Positions 18,977 to 27,816 of a stretch of 64,000 nt of DNA are shown here, one piece after another. Under the pieces are notes generated by a model, which made no database searches, was not told where the DNA came from, and saw only the letters and a list, made by a program, of their open reading frames with translations. The DNA is from an uncultured Clostridia bacterium (lineage in GTDB: Bacteria; Bacillota; Clostridia; TANB77; CAG-508). Location of the stretch: NCBI GenBank assembly GCA_934168355.1, contig CAKPNI010000004.1:1-64000 (forward strand), written 5' to 3'. The translations under genes and the position numbers were made by a program. Position 1 is the first letter of the stretch, and every line of letters starts with the position of its first letter.

Positions 18977-19990
18977 TTAGTACATTTTTGTCTGGTAATC
19001 ATACCCCATATGTTCATATGCCGCAGGCAATACCACTCTTCCCTTTGGAGTTCTTGCAATAAAACCTATTTGTAATAAATATGGTTCATATACATCTTCA
19101 ATAGTATCTATTTCCTCACCTAAAGATGCTGCTAAAGCTTCTATTCCAACAGGTCTTCCAGAATATTGAACAATCATCATTGACAACATTTTTCTATCTG
19201 TTTCTTCCAAACCTAGTTCATCAATTTCTAGTTGGTTTAATGCATATTTAGCAATTTTTAAGTCTATTTTTCCATCTGATAATACAAGCGAAAAATCTCT
19301 AACTCTTTTTAATAATCTGTTTGCAATTCTAGGTGTCCCTCTTGCTCTTCTTGCAATTTCTATGCTTGCATCATCATCTATTTCAACTCCTAAAATTCTA
19401 CTTGAACGTTTTATAATTGTACTTAAATCTGTTACAGAATAAAGCTCTAATTTTTGTACAATTCCAAATCTATCTCTAAGTGGAGTTGTAAGTGAACCTG
19501 CTTTTGTAGTTGCTCCAATTAATGTAAACTTTGGTAAATCAAGTCTTATAGACTTCGCCTCTGGTCCTTTTCCTATTGTTATATCTAGCACAAAATCTTC
19601 TAAAGCAGGATACAAAATCTCCTCTACCACTTTACTTAATCTATGTATTTCATCAATAAACAAAACATCATATTCTTCCAAGCTTGTAAGAATTCCAGCT
19701 AAATCTCCCGGCTTTTCAATTGCAGGTCCTGATGTTATTCTTATTTTAGAGTGCATTTCATTTGCAATTATTCCTGAAATTGTTGTTTTTCCAAGTCCCG
19801 GTGGTCCATAAAATAAGCAATGATCAAGAGGCTCTTTTCTTTTTTTTGCTGCCTCTATATATATTTTCATACTTTCTTTTACTTTAGTTTGTCCAATATA
19901 TTCGTCAAGTGTTTGTGGTCTTAATGTAGTTTCTAGTCTTTCTTCTTGCACATTTGCCACTTCTGGACTACTTATGTTTTCATTTTCCAT
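18977..19990 (-). CDS. ruvB: Holliday junction helicase RuvB
   Basis: 337-aa AAA+ motor of the RuvAB branch-migration complex. Walker A is GPPGLGKTT, Walker B is [10 protein letters not shown], sensor 1 is [11 protein letters not shown], the arginine-finger region is PLRDRFGI, and the C-terminal winged helix has [11 protein letters not shown]. Full length. ruvA is not in the window. First gene of a probable operon with two small genes and queH. Confidence 0.97.
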   Translation of the reverse strand: MENENISSPEVANVQEERLETTLRPQTLDEYIGQTKVKESMKIYIEAAKKRKEPLDHCLFYGPPGLGKTTISGIIANEMHSKIRITSGPAIEKPGDLAGILTSLEEYDVLFIDEIHRLSKVVEEILYPALEDFVLDITIGKGPEAKSIRLDLPKFTLIGATTKAGSLTTPLRDRFGIVQKLELYSVTDLSTIIKRSSRILGVEIDDDASIEIARRARGTPRIANRLLKRVRDFSLVLSDGKIDLKIAKYALNQLEIDELGLEETDRKMLSMMIVQYSGRPVGIEALAASLGEEIDTIEDVYEPYLLQIGFIARTPKGRVVLPAAYEHMGYDYQTKMY

Positions 19991-20007
19991 TAATATTCAC
20001 ATCCATT

Positions 20008-20487
20008 TTAAACTTTTTCTATAAAATCTTCTATTATTTTTATCATCTTTTGATTATTGTTTTTATATTCTTTTGACTCAAAATGTTCAGCTTCTTTTAT
20101 TGCTTCTGGTAAATCTTCTACATTTTGAATTCCTATTAAATAATTTTTTTCACTAAATACTTTTATTATTTGTCTTTGATGGTCATTTACATGTTCTCCA
20201 TATTCATGAAGCCTTGGAACTGCTATTACTTTTTTGCCTTTTTCTAATGCCATTATTATGGACCCTACTCCACCATGTGTTATTATTAGATTTGCCTTTG
20301 ACATGTATTTGTCTAATTCTTCTTTTGATATCATGTCAAATATTTCCATTTTGTCGCTTTTGTATTTTGTGAAACCTGCTTGCACAATTACTTGTTCTTT
20401 TATTATTTTGTTGTTTATGCAGTTTTCTACTTCTTGTATTAGTCTTGTAAATTCATTGTGTTGTGTTCCTAGTAGTACTAAAATCAT
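20008..20487 (-). CDS. PssE-type glycosyltransferase subunit (GT28 C-terminal domain)
   Basis: 159 aa. ILVLLGTQHNEFTRL at the start, ITHGGVGSIIMALEKGKKVIAVPR (donor-binding) and HVNDHQ. PssE/Alg13-like proteins bind the nucleotide sugar and pair with a membrane-bound PssD/Alg14-like partner, here the next gene upstream. The start is chosen at ATG 20487, preceded by AAAGGAGAG; a longer frame would run through the palindrome. Likely role: an early sugar transfer in surface polysaccharide synthesis. Confidence 0.88.
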   Translation of the reverse strand: MILVLLGTQHNEFTRLIQEVENCINNKIIKEQVIVQAGFTKYKSDKMEIFDMISKEELDKYMSKANLIITHGGVGSIIMALEKGKKVIAVPRLHEYGEHVNDHQRQIIKVFSEKNYLIGIQNVEDLPEAIKEAEHFESKEYKNNNQKMIKIIEDFIEKV

Positions 20488-20502
20488 TTCTTTCTCTCCT
20501 TT

Positions 20503-20555
20503 TTTTGAATTGGGGACGGTTCCTTTTTGAAAAAGGAACCGTCCCCAATTCAAAA
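20503..20555. repeat. GGGGACGGTTC palindrome, copy 7
   Basis: Perfect 26-bp arms with a single-base centre. It separates pssD-like and pssE-like genes that would otherwise be adjacent, so it was probably inserted inside an operon. Confidence 0.9.
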
Positions 20556-20557
20556 TT

Positions 20558-21034
20558 TCAAAAAATCGAACCTCCATATATTGCTTTTGGATAAAGTTCA
20601 AGCATTTCTTCCCACTGTACAATAAATAAATCTGCAATTGGATATATTAGTCTTCCGGTTGCAGTTTTTTTATTTATGTTTGCAAATGTTTCTATATATA
20701 TTATTTTGCTTCCGAATATTTTTCCTAAGTAACACATTGGACCCGCTGTATGTGTTCCAGTTGTTATTATTACTTTTGGTCGTATTAAAATATATAAATA
20801 TATTGTTTTTAGTATTAAATAGAAATATATAAATATGTATTTTAACAGATGACTTCTTGTGCCATATGGTAAATATTTTACTTTTTTTCCATATTTTTCT
20901 TTTAGATACTCATTTGTTTTATCTTTTTCTGTAATTATATGATAATCGTATTTTTCAAATAGCGGACTTAGTTGTAATAGTTCGTTTAGGTGTCCTCCTG
21001 TACTTGATATAAATAGTACCTTCTTTTTTTTCAT
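20558..21034 (-). CDS. PssD-type glycosyltransferase subunit (Alg14-like)
   Basis: 158 aa. VLFISSTGGHLNELLQL at the N-terminus, an internal hydrophobic helix (KYIFIYFYLILKTIYLYILI) for membrane docking, then TTGTHTAGPMCYLGKIF. It anchors and completes PssE. The TGA stop falls right next to the palindrome. It ends YPKAIYGGSIF, a typical family end, which supports UGA being a true stop in this genome. Confidence 0.87.
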   Translation of the reverse strand: MKKKKVLFISSTGGHLNELLQLSPLFEKYDYHIITEKDKTNEYLKEKYGKKVKYLPYGTRSHLLKYIFIYFYLILKTIYLYILIRPKVIITTGTHTAGPMCYLGKIFGSKIIYIETFANINKKTATGRLIYPIADLFIVQWEEMLELYPKAIYGGSIF

Positions 21035-21035
21035 T

Positions 21036-21716
21036 TTAATCAGCTCTTCCTAATATTATTATTCTATTTTCATCACTTGCATCTGTACAACATGATAATG
21101 CTATTGTTGGTACATCTACATTTGTATTTAAAAATGATGTATCGTCAGATGTTGTTATGAATTTAGAATATATTGTGTATTTTTTCTTATTTCCCTCATA
21201 GTCTGTAAAGTAGAATATGTCGCCCTCTGATAGTTTTTTGTTGTTTGAAAACATTTTTCCGTTTCTTCTATTATGTCCAACAAATAGTGTTATTCCTACT
21301 TGATTTAACCCTCCAGATGTGTATAAAAATGCTGGCATTTTTTCCATTTTTTGTGGGTCTGGATTGCAATATACTTGTGTATTTAATTTTGTTTTTGGGA
21401 TGTATAGAGTTCCTATTGTTGTATTCATATTGTATATTTCTTGAGTTAAGGCTGAGGCGTCTTTTGCCGGCTTTTCATTTTGATTTGTTTCTTGTGTTGG
21501 TTCAGTTGAATTGGTTTGGTTTTGCTCGGTTTGATTGTTGTCTTTTTCTGTGTTTATTCCTATTACCATTACATTTTCTTCTGATGTATTTTCTTTTTCA
21601 TCTATTGGTGCTGTTGTTTTTTTTGATTCATTGAATTTTATTATTGCTATTGCCACAGTTGCTATAATTAAAATTGCTATTAAAGTTATTATTGTGTATT
21701 GTATTTTTTTGTTCAT
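21036..21716 (-). CDS. sortase-like transpeptidase (class D-type)
   Basis: 226 aa. One N-terminal membrane anchor, a Thr/Asn/Gln/Glu-rich linker, then the sortase fold: IGTLYIPKTKLNTQVY, catalytic His in ITLFVGHNRR, catalytic Cys in IALSCCTD and Arg in IIILGRAD. It attaches surface proteins to the wall or to each other. The start at MNKKIQYT is preferred because GAAGGTG lies at the right distance. Its 2-bp spacing from pssD suggests cotranscription. Confidence 0.87.
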   Translation of the reverse strand: MNKKIQYTIITLIAILIIATVAIAIIKFNESKKTTAPIDEKENTSEENVMVIGINTEKDNNQTEQNQTNSTEPTQETNQNEKPAKDASALTQEIYNMNTTIGTLYIPKTKLNTQVYCNPDPQKMEKMPAFLYTSGGLNQVGITLFVGHNRRNGKMFSNNKKLSEGDIFYFTDYEGNKKKYTIYSKFITTSDDTSFLNTNVDVPTIALSCCTDASDENRIIILGRAD

Positions 21717-21804
21717 AACTTTCACCTTCTTTTTCTTGCTTTCTCCATTTATTATTATAACATTTTTTTCTTTGTTTGCAAATGGTTTTGTTGTTACTTA
21801 TGAA

Positions 21805-21834
21805 AAAAGATTAGCTTTAAAAACTAATCTTTTT
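21805..21834 (-). terminator. intrinsic terminator
   Basis: AAAGATTAG / CTAATCTTT stem with a T run on the minus strand, 16 bp past the stop of the AAA/nuclease-like gene. Confidence 0.75.
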
Positions 21835-21849
21835 CATATAAAATATTTT

Positions 21850-23545
21850 TTACAATTCTTCAATATAATATTTATCAAATCCCTCAAATACAATAATAAA
21901 TTTTTTCAAATTTGCTTTGTCTTTCATTCTTTTATCTTCCAAGTATCTTTCCAATTGTTCTCTTGCTTCTTTTATAGATTTCTTAAAATTGAATTTTCTA
22001 GCTTTTTCTTTGTTCAAATATTTAAGCTCTACAACCGCTTCATATGTTGCTAAACTATTTGCTGCCTTTGCAATGTACATATCTGCAAAGCCCTGTCCTG
22101 CTGGATATTCTCCATAAACTATATATTGAGTTGTAAATGCCAAAATCATACTGAATACATGTTTTAAGTTCATTTCATTAAAATTTTCTCTATCTCTCAC
22201 ACTACAATGAAATAAAAATTCTTGAACTTTACTCGTAATTTTTTCTATTTTTCCGTCTTCTGCAAGTTCTTGCATTCCTTCTTCTATTTCTGTTGTATCT
22301 ATCCTGTATTTATCGTGTCTATCTACTAATCTTAAGAAATATGATGCATATAATATTTCTGTAACATAATTTGGGATTTTTAGTTTATTTCTTACTCCAA
22401 CCGTACCTATTGTTATATATCCATTGTAAAATAACATCGATAAAAAGTCATTTTCGTTAAAATGGTTTTCAAGTTCAAAACTGTCTACAATAGTTCCTTC
22501 TATTTCTCCAGCCATTAGTAGTTCATCTAATATTTTATAATTTGCCTCTTTGTTTATTAATCCTGCTATATTTTCTATTTTACTTCCTGTTGCTGCTAAG
22601 TTACTATCTACTAAGTTTCTTGGAGGTAATCCTATCATTTGTAAAGAATTTAAGTAATACATTACAAGTGTTGTATTAAATAAATGTGTTTGATCCATTT
22701 CATTAAACATATACCCATCATAGTTCTTCCTCATCTGGTTAAATGTTTCTTCTGGGTTTGGCACTTCAGATTCTTTTATTGCATATTTTACTTCTTCTTC
22801 TGTTAGTCCACACATTGATGTAAATATCGGATTATTAGTTATTTTTGTTGCAATATTAAATCCTGATGTTAAACTGTCTAATGTAACTGGTGCAACTCCT
22901 GTTGCGAAAAATCTTCCTATTGGAGGGTTTATTGTTTCTAGTTTTTCTTTTATTACTTCATAAAAAGACCTTACAAACCCACTTGCTCCTAAAACTGTTA
23001 AGAATTTTTTGGCATCTCCTTTTAATATTCCATTTGTAAAATGGTCATATTCATCTATCATTATATATATCTTTGTTTTTCTGTTTTGTTGTTCAAATTT
23101 TGTTAAAAATTCTCTTAATATTCCAGCGGCATTATTGTCTTTAGTTATTTCTATATTTAAGTCATACATAGATATACATTTTATTACTCCATAATAAATA
23201 ATTTCTGAGAATTGTCTATGCATTTCTTCTATACTTACATTTGCTCCTGTATCTATTCCTGAAAAATTAAATTGTAATATATAATAACTGTTTTTATATG
23301 GTGTAGGGTGGTCATATACATATAGTCCTTTGAAATTTTTTTCAAAATTTTCTGTTTCATTTACACTATAATAATATGCTAGCGTACTTGTTAGCATTGA
23401 TTTTCCGAAATCTTCTTGGTCTTGTAAATATAACCGCTCTTTGTGCTTCTAATTTTTCTATATACATTGTTTTATCTATATATAAAAGTCCATCTTCTCT
23501 TATTGTTTTAAAATCTGCTATTCCATATGGCACTCTTTTTCCCAT
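21850..23545 (-). CDS. AAA-ATPase-like / PD-(D/E)XK nuclease-like protein (read through a CGG +1 shift)
   Basis: A 564-aa member of the AAA-ATPase-like (PF09820) plus DUF1703 group common in gut bacteria; cellular role unknown. The N-terminal block is VPYGIADFKTIREDGLLYIDKT, the phosphate-binding region is RPRRF-G-KSMLTSTLAYYY, and the C-terminal nuclease-like region contains YEAVVELKYLNKEKA. The Walker A-like glycine is reached only by skipping the C of CGG at codon 47 (TTT CGG AAA to TTT GGA AAA). Without the shift translation ends after about 60 residues. Start at MGKRVPYG with GAAAGGTGG upstream. Confidence 0.85.
23404..23407 (-). other. CGG recoding site 4 (TTT CGG A)
   Basis: Zero frame: AGA TTT CGG AAA ATC. 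+1 frame: TTT (C) GGA AAA TCA ATG, restoring RRFGKSML, the conserved nucleotide-binding loop. Confidence 0.9.
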
Positions 23546-23596
23546 TTTGATTACCACCTTTCTCTTTTTTGGCTTATTATATTGTACTAAAAAAAT

Positions 23597-23628
23597 AGGA
23601 AAATAGCAATGTTTTTTACTATTTTCCT
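23597..23628 (-). terminator. terminator of the DGR operon
   Basis: AGGAAAATAG / CTATTTTCCT stem with a T run on the minus strand, 32 bp past the reverse-transcriptase stop. Confidence 0.75.
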
Positions 23629-23659
23629 ACATATTATTTTTTGATATTTAACTTAAAAT

Positions 23660-24772
23660 TTATATGTTTAAACTCTCTACAAAACAATCCATTCTTTTCA
23701 ACACCGTATAACTGTTTCCTCTTTTCATATGCCCTTTCCAACTACAATATGAATTAATAGCTTGTTCTTTAGTCATTTTTTTATTTTCTATCCACCTATT
23801 AAAAGTTTTCATCTTTCTTCTCATTCTAACAGCCGAATTTTTATTTATTTTTCTTACTACTTTTCCTGTTTCTGTGCAAATGAACTTGGTTTTTAAAAAC
23901 TTAAAACCATTTTGGAATTTTCTAATTCTCGTTTTTTTATTATTAAACTCTAATCCCATCTCTTCTGCTTTTCTTTTTATTTTTGATAGTAAATCTTTAG
24001 CTTCTGCCAATGTTGGTGCAAAAAAATAAAAATCATCAACATATCTGCCGTAAAATTTTACTCTTAATTTGTCTTTTATATAATGGTCTAGTGGACTTAT
24101 CCCTATGTTCGTATATATTTGAGATGTATGTGCTCCTAGTCCAAATCCAACATTTCCATAAATTTCCATGCACATATTTGCTATTTTTCTAATCTTTGGG
24201 TTAAAAATTCGCTTTTCATTTTCTTTGTAAACTACATTATGTGGTACACTATTGAAAAAATCATGAAAATCGCATGTGACTACATACCCATTGTTTCCAT
24301 ATTTTTTAAAGTATCTTTGCATATGACAGTTAACCCTATTTAAAGTATGGTCCATACCTTTCCCAACTCTATTTGCTGCATTGTCATATATAAATGAATT
24401 GTCATAAAGTGGTACTATAACATTATCACATAAAGCTCTTTGTAGTACTCTTTCTACTATTTTTTGTGATTGTATTTTTCTTTCTTTTCCTCTTTCGTTT
24501 ATCCAAAATACATGTGGTTTTGAAAATTTGAATTTATCATTTTGAACATCTTTGTATAGTTTGTATGTGTTTGAAATCATCTTTCTTCTATAGTTTTGTA
24601 CAGATGCTTTCCATGATACTCCTCTTACACACTTTTTTCCGGCTTTATATAAATTTTCATAAGAGAATACTTCTTCCAAACTTCCACATTGCATACTTTT
24701 TAATTTTCTTTTTTCTTCTCTTTTTTTCTTTCTTCTTTGGTATCTTGCCTCATGTCTTTCAGCACTATTCAT
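23660..24772 (-). CDS. DGR reverse transcriptase
   Basis: A 370-aa reverse transcriptase of the diversity-generating-retroelement type. It has catalytic VTCDFHDFFNSVP (first Asp), GLGAHTSQIYTN (the DGR-type motif 4, ending in SQ, in place of the QG of other RTs), and YGRYVDDF (catalytic YVDD), then GLEFNNKKTRI and FKFLKTKF. It lacks maturase and endonuclease domains. It copies the template RNA with frequent errors opposite adenine. It is the last gene of target - avd - TR - RT, the classic order. CGGAGG ribosome site. Confidence 0.95.
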   Translation of the reverse strand: MNSAERHEARYQRRKKKREEKRKLKSMQCGSLEEVFSYENLYKAGKKCVRGVSWKASVQNYRRKMISNTYKLYKDVQNDKFKFSKPHVFWINERGKERKIQSQKIVERVLQRALCDNVIVPLYDNSFIYDNAANRVGKGMDHTLNRVNCHMQRYFKKYGNNGYVVTCDFHDFFNSVPHNVVYKENEKRIFNPKIRKIANMCMEIYGNVGFGLGAHTSQIYTNIGISPLDHYIKDKLRVKFYGRYVDDFYFFAPTLAEAKDLLSKIKRKAEEMGLEFNNKKTRIRKFQNGFKFLKTKFICTETGKVVRKINKNSAVRMRRKMKTFNRWIENKKMTKEQAINSYCSWKGHMKRGNSYTVLKRMDCFVESLNI

Positions 24773-24911
24773 AATTATAAACCTCCGTACTTTTTAGCGA
24801 AGTAGAACTGGCTATGAAATTGGTATAAACCAACCATGCAAGAAGCGTCCAGCCATCTACATCGAAGATTATTTTTGATCTGTTTCTCACAAATTCAGGA
24901 ACAAGTTCCCC

Positions 24912-24972
24912 TTTCACAAAAGTGTTGCTTCACCTTTTACAGTTACTACGTCTTACTTATAATTTTGTGAAA
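24912..24972 (-). ncRNA. predicted stem in DGR template RNA, 3' of TR
   Basis: TTTCACAAAA (24912-24921) is perfectly complementary to TTTTGTGAAA (24963-24972), closing a loop of about 40 nt immediately 3' of the template repeat in coding orientation. In studied DGRs the RNA downstream of TR is needed for priming; this stem may be part of that scaffold (inference). The rest of the 200-nt TR-RT spacer (24773-24973) has no ORF. Confidence 0.5.
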
Positions 24973-24973
24973 T

Positions 24974-25085
24974 CCCGGGGCTACGCCGTAAGAGTTGTTG
25001 CCATTGTTATTGTTGCAATTGCCGTTGTTGTTCAAATTGCAGAAATTGTTGCTATTGTTGTAATTAGGCGAACGAAGCCAGCAAG
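24974..25085 (-). repeat. DGR template repeat (TR)
   Basis: 112 bp matching the variable repeat exactly in both flanks and differing at about 22 interior positions. Read in the target frame it encodes CWLRSPNYNNSNNF and so on, dominated by AAC/AAT codons, whose first two bases can mutate without creating stop codons. It is non-coding and lies between avd and the RT. Confidence 0.95.
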
Positions 25086-25140
25086 AAACTCGGAAACTAC
25101 GCAAGCTCTCTACACAGTATACGGAACTTGACCTATATTT

Positions 25141-25566
25141 TTATATTTCTTTATATCTTTCTAAGTCTTTTCTCATAATCCCTTTTAAAAGATTTTGTTC
25201 CTCTAATAAAAGCCTTCCCCATTCTTGAAAAGCAAATTTTTTCCATTCTTTACTTTCTTCTGGGTTCATTTCTAGTCTTTCTTTTAATTCTATCAATGGT
25301 AATTCCATATTTTCACATGCAGCAAGTGCTAACTGAAAGTGTTCTCTTCTATTTTGAACATCTTTGCTATTTCTTGGAACTATATTATTTGCAGTATTTG
25401 CTTCATAATATACTTTTCTTGCTAATGTGCATATATCTTTTGTTATGAAAAAAGTTAATCTTTTAGGAGATTTCAAGCAATATGTTAATGTATGCGCAGA
25501 TAATTTCCTTGCGGTTTCCAAAAATGCTACTTGACTTTCTCCTCTCTGACTTACATATACAGACAT
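25141..25566 (-). CDS. Avd-like DGR accessory protein
   Basis: 141 aa, predicted all-helical, basic (SPKRLTFFITKDICTLARKVYYEANTAN). It is in the position, size and charge class of Avd, the four-helix-bundle protein that forms a pentamer and binds the DGR reverse transcriptase and template RNA. AGGGGG ribosome site. Assigned mostly by context; sequence identity to Avd was not tested. Confidence 0.85.
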   Translation of the reverse strand: MSVYVSQRGESQVAFLETARKLSAHTLTYCLKSPKRLTFFITKDICTLARKVYYEANTANNIVPRNSKDVQNRREHFQLALAACENMELPLIELKERLEMNPEESKEWKKFAFQEWGRLLLEEQNLLKGIMRKDLERYKEI

Positions 25567-25590
25567 ATCTTTTCCCCCTACAATAATTTC

Positions 25591-25608
25591 GCCCTTCTTT
25601 CGAAGGGC
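25591..25608 (-). other. hairpin/cruciform downstream of VR with GAAA loop
   Basis: In coding orientation a 7-bp stem GCCCTTC / GAAGGGC closes a GAAA tetraloop, 51 bp after the VR end. DGR target-recognition cruciforms are described as 7-10 bp GC-rich stems with GRNA loops. No T run follows, so it is not a terminator. Confidence 0.65.
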
Positions 25609-25646
25609 TGATAGTATTTTTATTTTTATTTTATGTTAACTTGATG

Positions 25647-27371
25647 CTAGATTGCAAAGCCCGGGGCTACGCCGCAAGAGGTGTAGCCACCGTTACCGCC
25701 GCAACCGCCGCTGCCGTTCAAATAGCAGAAATAGTTGCTACTGCCGGAACCAGGCGAACGAAGCCAGCAAGTTCTTGTTGAGTTACTAGTATTATACTTA
25801 CTTATTTTTGCGTTTGATGAATTATATGTTGCATTAATATCTTTATAAAATTTGTATTGTTCTCCCTCACTTGTTGCCGCATATCCATAGGCATTTTCCT
25901 GATATCCATTATTCCAGATTTCTGAACAAGCTAATAACCATAATTTGTCATTACATGTTTCTACCGTTGATTTTGATGCATTATATGAACTATCTTTTTG
26001 GTCTATATAGCTCTTCGTAACACTCTTTATTATTCCGCTCTTTCCCATTGCTGTTTCTATATCATATAAATTTATTTTTCCACTTTCTGCTGTTGCTGTT
26101 CCATTGTTTAACACTGTTTCTAATTCTCTATTTGCCCATCCTCCAGCATTATAGTAATCTGAAGTACTTCCTTTTTTATATAAGGTTGAATCAAATAACG
26201 ATGTTACAAATTCAAAGCTTATTCCTGCTTTTGTTATTGTTGAGTCACTATATGCTGTAGCTCCACTTTCTAATGTATCATGATTAAATCCTAATACTCT
26301 TACTCTATAATTTTGTCCATTTATAGTAAGTACTTTTTCATCTCCAGCTTTTGCTGTATAATTCTTTCCATTTACTGTTTTTGTCACACTCAATGTTTCT
26401 TTTGTTATTGTACTATCTTTTGCTATTTCTTTTGCAAAATCTGCTATTTCTGTCCATGTATATTCCGAGAATTTTGGAGCTGTTACTGTTATACTATATG
26501 TTGCTGTCTTTCCAGAGTTTTTAGCTTTTGCTGTTATTACTGCTGTTCCTTCACTTACTCCTGTTACTGTTGCCTTACTTTCATCTTTTTTTGCTACTGT
26601 TGCTTTTGAATTATCATTTACGCTCCATTCTATTTCTTCATTTCCTCCACCTGCTTGGGCTACTGTTAATTCTATTTTTGCTCCTGATGCTACTGTTGTT
26701 TCTCCTGTTATATTTAAACTACTTGCTAATGTTATTGTTTTTACTGTCACTTCACATTTTGCTTCTTTTCCTTTACATGTTGCTTTTATTGTTGCTGTTC
26801 CATTTCCCACCGCTTTTACTTTTCCTGTCGCTCCATTTCCTTCTACTGTTACTACATTTTCATTTGAGCTTGTCCATGTTATTGTACCTGTTATATTTGT
26901 TAATGTTGCTGTTAATGTGAACTCTTCTTTTTCTGTTCCTACTATTGATAGCGTTTTGGTTGTTTCACTTAATCCTATTCCATCTAATCTTGTTACTGTT
27001 CCATCTGTTGCTACTGAATATAGTGTTCCTTTGTATGTTATTGTTTTCGCTCCACTATCTAGGCTTACATTGTTTGCTCCTAATATTTCTTTTAGTTTGT
27101 CTTCATTTTCAAATATATAATCTGAAAATGTTCCTACTCCTCCATTTAAATGGTATTCCATCGCCATTTGGCTTATTGCCATCTCTAGCTCTTCTTTGTT
27201 TTGCGCATCTGATGTTTTACTTTGCGCCTCGCTTGCCCTACTTAGTATTCCATTTTGTCCCGTTAGCATTGCTATACTTATTCCTGCTAATATTAATAGT
27301 ACTATTATTGTTACTACTAACGCTATTAATGTTATACCTTTGTTTCTTTTGAATTTTGGTTTAAAATCCAT
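25647..27371 (-). CDS. DGR-diversified pilin-like surface protein
   Basis: 574 aa. N-terminal prepilin-type segment (KGITLIALVVTIIVLLILAG), helical stalk, two BIG2/Ig-like regions (about residues 140-215 and 216-290), then a DUF6273 / C-type-lectin-like domain ending TCWLRSPG...CGVAPGFAI. The last 38 or so codons are the variable repeat. The diversified residues (Gly, Ser, Tyr, Thr, Cys) correspond to Asn or Tyr codons in the template. Probably displayed on the cell surface as a binding protein with a variable ligand site; ligand unknown. GGAGGAAG ribosome site. First gene of the DGR operon. Confidence 0.92.
   Translation of the reverse strand: MDFKPKFKRNKGITLIALVVTIIVLLILAGISIAMLTGQNGILSRASEAQSKTSDAQNKEELEMAISQMAMEYHLNGGVGTFSDYIFENEDKLKEILGANNVSLDSGAKTITYKGTLYSVATDGTVTRLDGIGLSETTKTLSIVGTEKEEFTLTATLTNITGTITWTSSNENVVTVEGNGATGKVKAVGNGTATIKATCKGKEAKCEVTVKTITLASSLNITGETTVASGAKIELTVAQAGGGNEEIEWSVNDNSKATVAKKDESKATVTGVSEGTAVITAKAKNSGKTATYSITVTAPKFSEYTWTEIADFAKEIAKDSTITKETLSVTKTVNGKNYTAKAGDEKVLTINGQNYRVRVLGFNHDTLESGATAYSDSTITKAGISFEFVTSLFDSTLYKKGSTSDYYNAGGWANRELETVLNNGTATAESGKINLYDIETAMGKSGIIKSVTKSYIDQKDSSYNASKSTVETCNDKLWLLACSEIWNNGYQENAYGYAATSEGEQYKFYKDINATYNSSNAKISKYNTSNSTRTCWLRSPGSGSSNYFCYLNGSGGCGGNGGYTSCGVAPGFAI
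25660..25771 (-). repeat. DGR variable repeat (VR)
   Basis: 112 bp at the 3' end of the target gene. By eye, about 22 differences from TR, every one at a template T on the plus strand (A in coding orientation) and none at the remaining positions. The 15-bp GC-rich end by the stop codon is identical to TR and fits the initiation-of-mutagenic-homology site. Confidence 0.95.
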
Positions 27372-27430
27372 TTTTCTTCCTCCTTCTTTTTTTATTCAAG
27401 GTATTAGTGCTTTTAAAAACGCCGAAAAAG

Positions 27431-27472
27431 CAACACAAACAGACCTATATTTTTATAGGTTTATTTGTGTTG
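27431..27472 (-). terminator. long hairpin upstream of the DGR target gene
   Basis: CAACACAAA / TTTGTGTTG outer arms and ACCTATA / TATAGGT inner arms, followed on the minus strand by CTTTTTCGGCGTTTTT. It may be an attenuator or the terminator of the small upstream ORF. Confidence 0.5.
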
Positions 27473-27551
27473 ACTCCATATATTTTATTATTATTTTTAA
27501 AGTATCTGTGTTTGCTCCCACAAGGGTTTCAGCTTTTTTTATCATTTGCAT
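27453..27551 (-). CDS. possible 32-aa leader peptide
   Basis: ATG at 27551 with an AGAGG site upstream encodes MQMIKKAETLVGANTD and on to a TAA located inside the hairpin 5' of the DGR target. The stop within the stem resembles an attenuation leader, but composition gives no clue to a sensed amino acid. Low confidence. Confidence 0.35.
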   Translation of the reverse strand: MQMIKKAETLVGANTDTLKIIIKYMESTQINL

Positions 27552-27691
27552 TTTTATACCTCTTTTTTTATTTTGATTTTATGCATTTATTCTATACTAT
27601 TTTTTTATTTTTGGCAAGAGTTTTTTCGATTTTTTTGTATTTTAATTCATTGTGCAATGATTATTATTAATTATTATTTCATTGTAAAAAA

Positions 27692-27715
27692 TAGAACAGA
27701 CATTGTCTGTTCCAC
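27692..27715 (-). terminator. sigK terminator
   Basis: GAACAGACA / TGTCTGTTC stem with a TTTTTT run on the minus strand, about 100 bp past the sigK stop. Confidence 0.7.
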
Positions 27716-27816
27716 TTATTAATTTGTATACATTATTTTAATAAACTATCTCCATTGAAAATTTTTGACGTTTTCGTCACTTTTTTTCAATCATATTATG
27801 TGCAAAGTTCTCTTTC

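Noticed and set aside
23660..24772. The reverse transcriptase as a group II intron or retron RT.
   Set aside because: No maturase or endonuclease region and no intron domain V/VI or msr-msd structure; the SQ-type motif 4 and matching TR/VR pair identify a DGR.
25591..25608. The GAAA hairpin as a rho-independent terminator after the DGR target.
   Set aside because: No T run follows in the direction of transcription, and the avd gene starts 25 nt later.
27431..27551. A cyclic-di-GMP riboswitch upstream of the DGR target.
   Set aside because: The conserved GGACGCAAAGCC-type blocks are absent; a short ORF and a simple hairpin account for the sequence.
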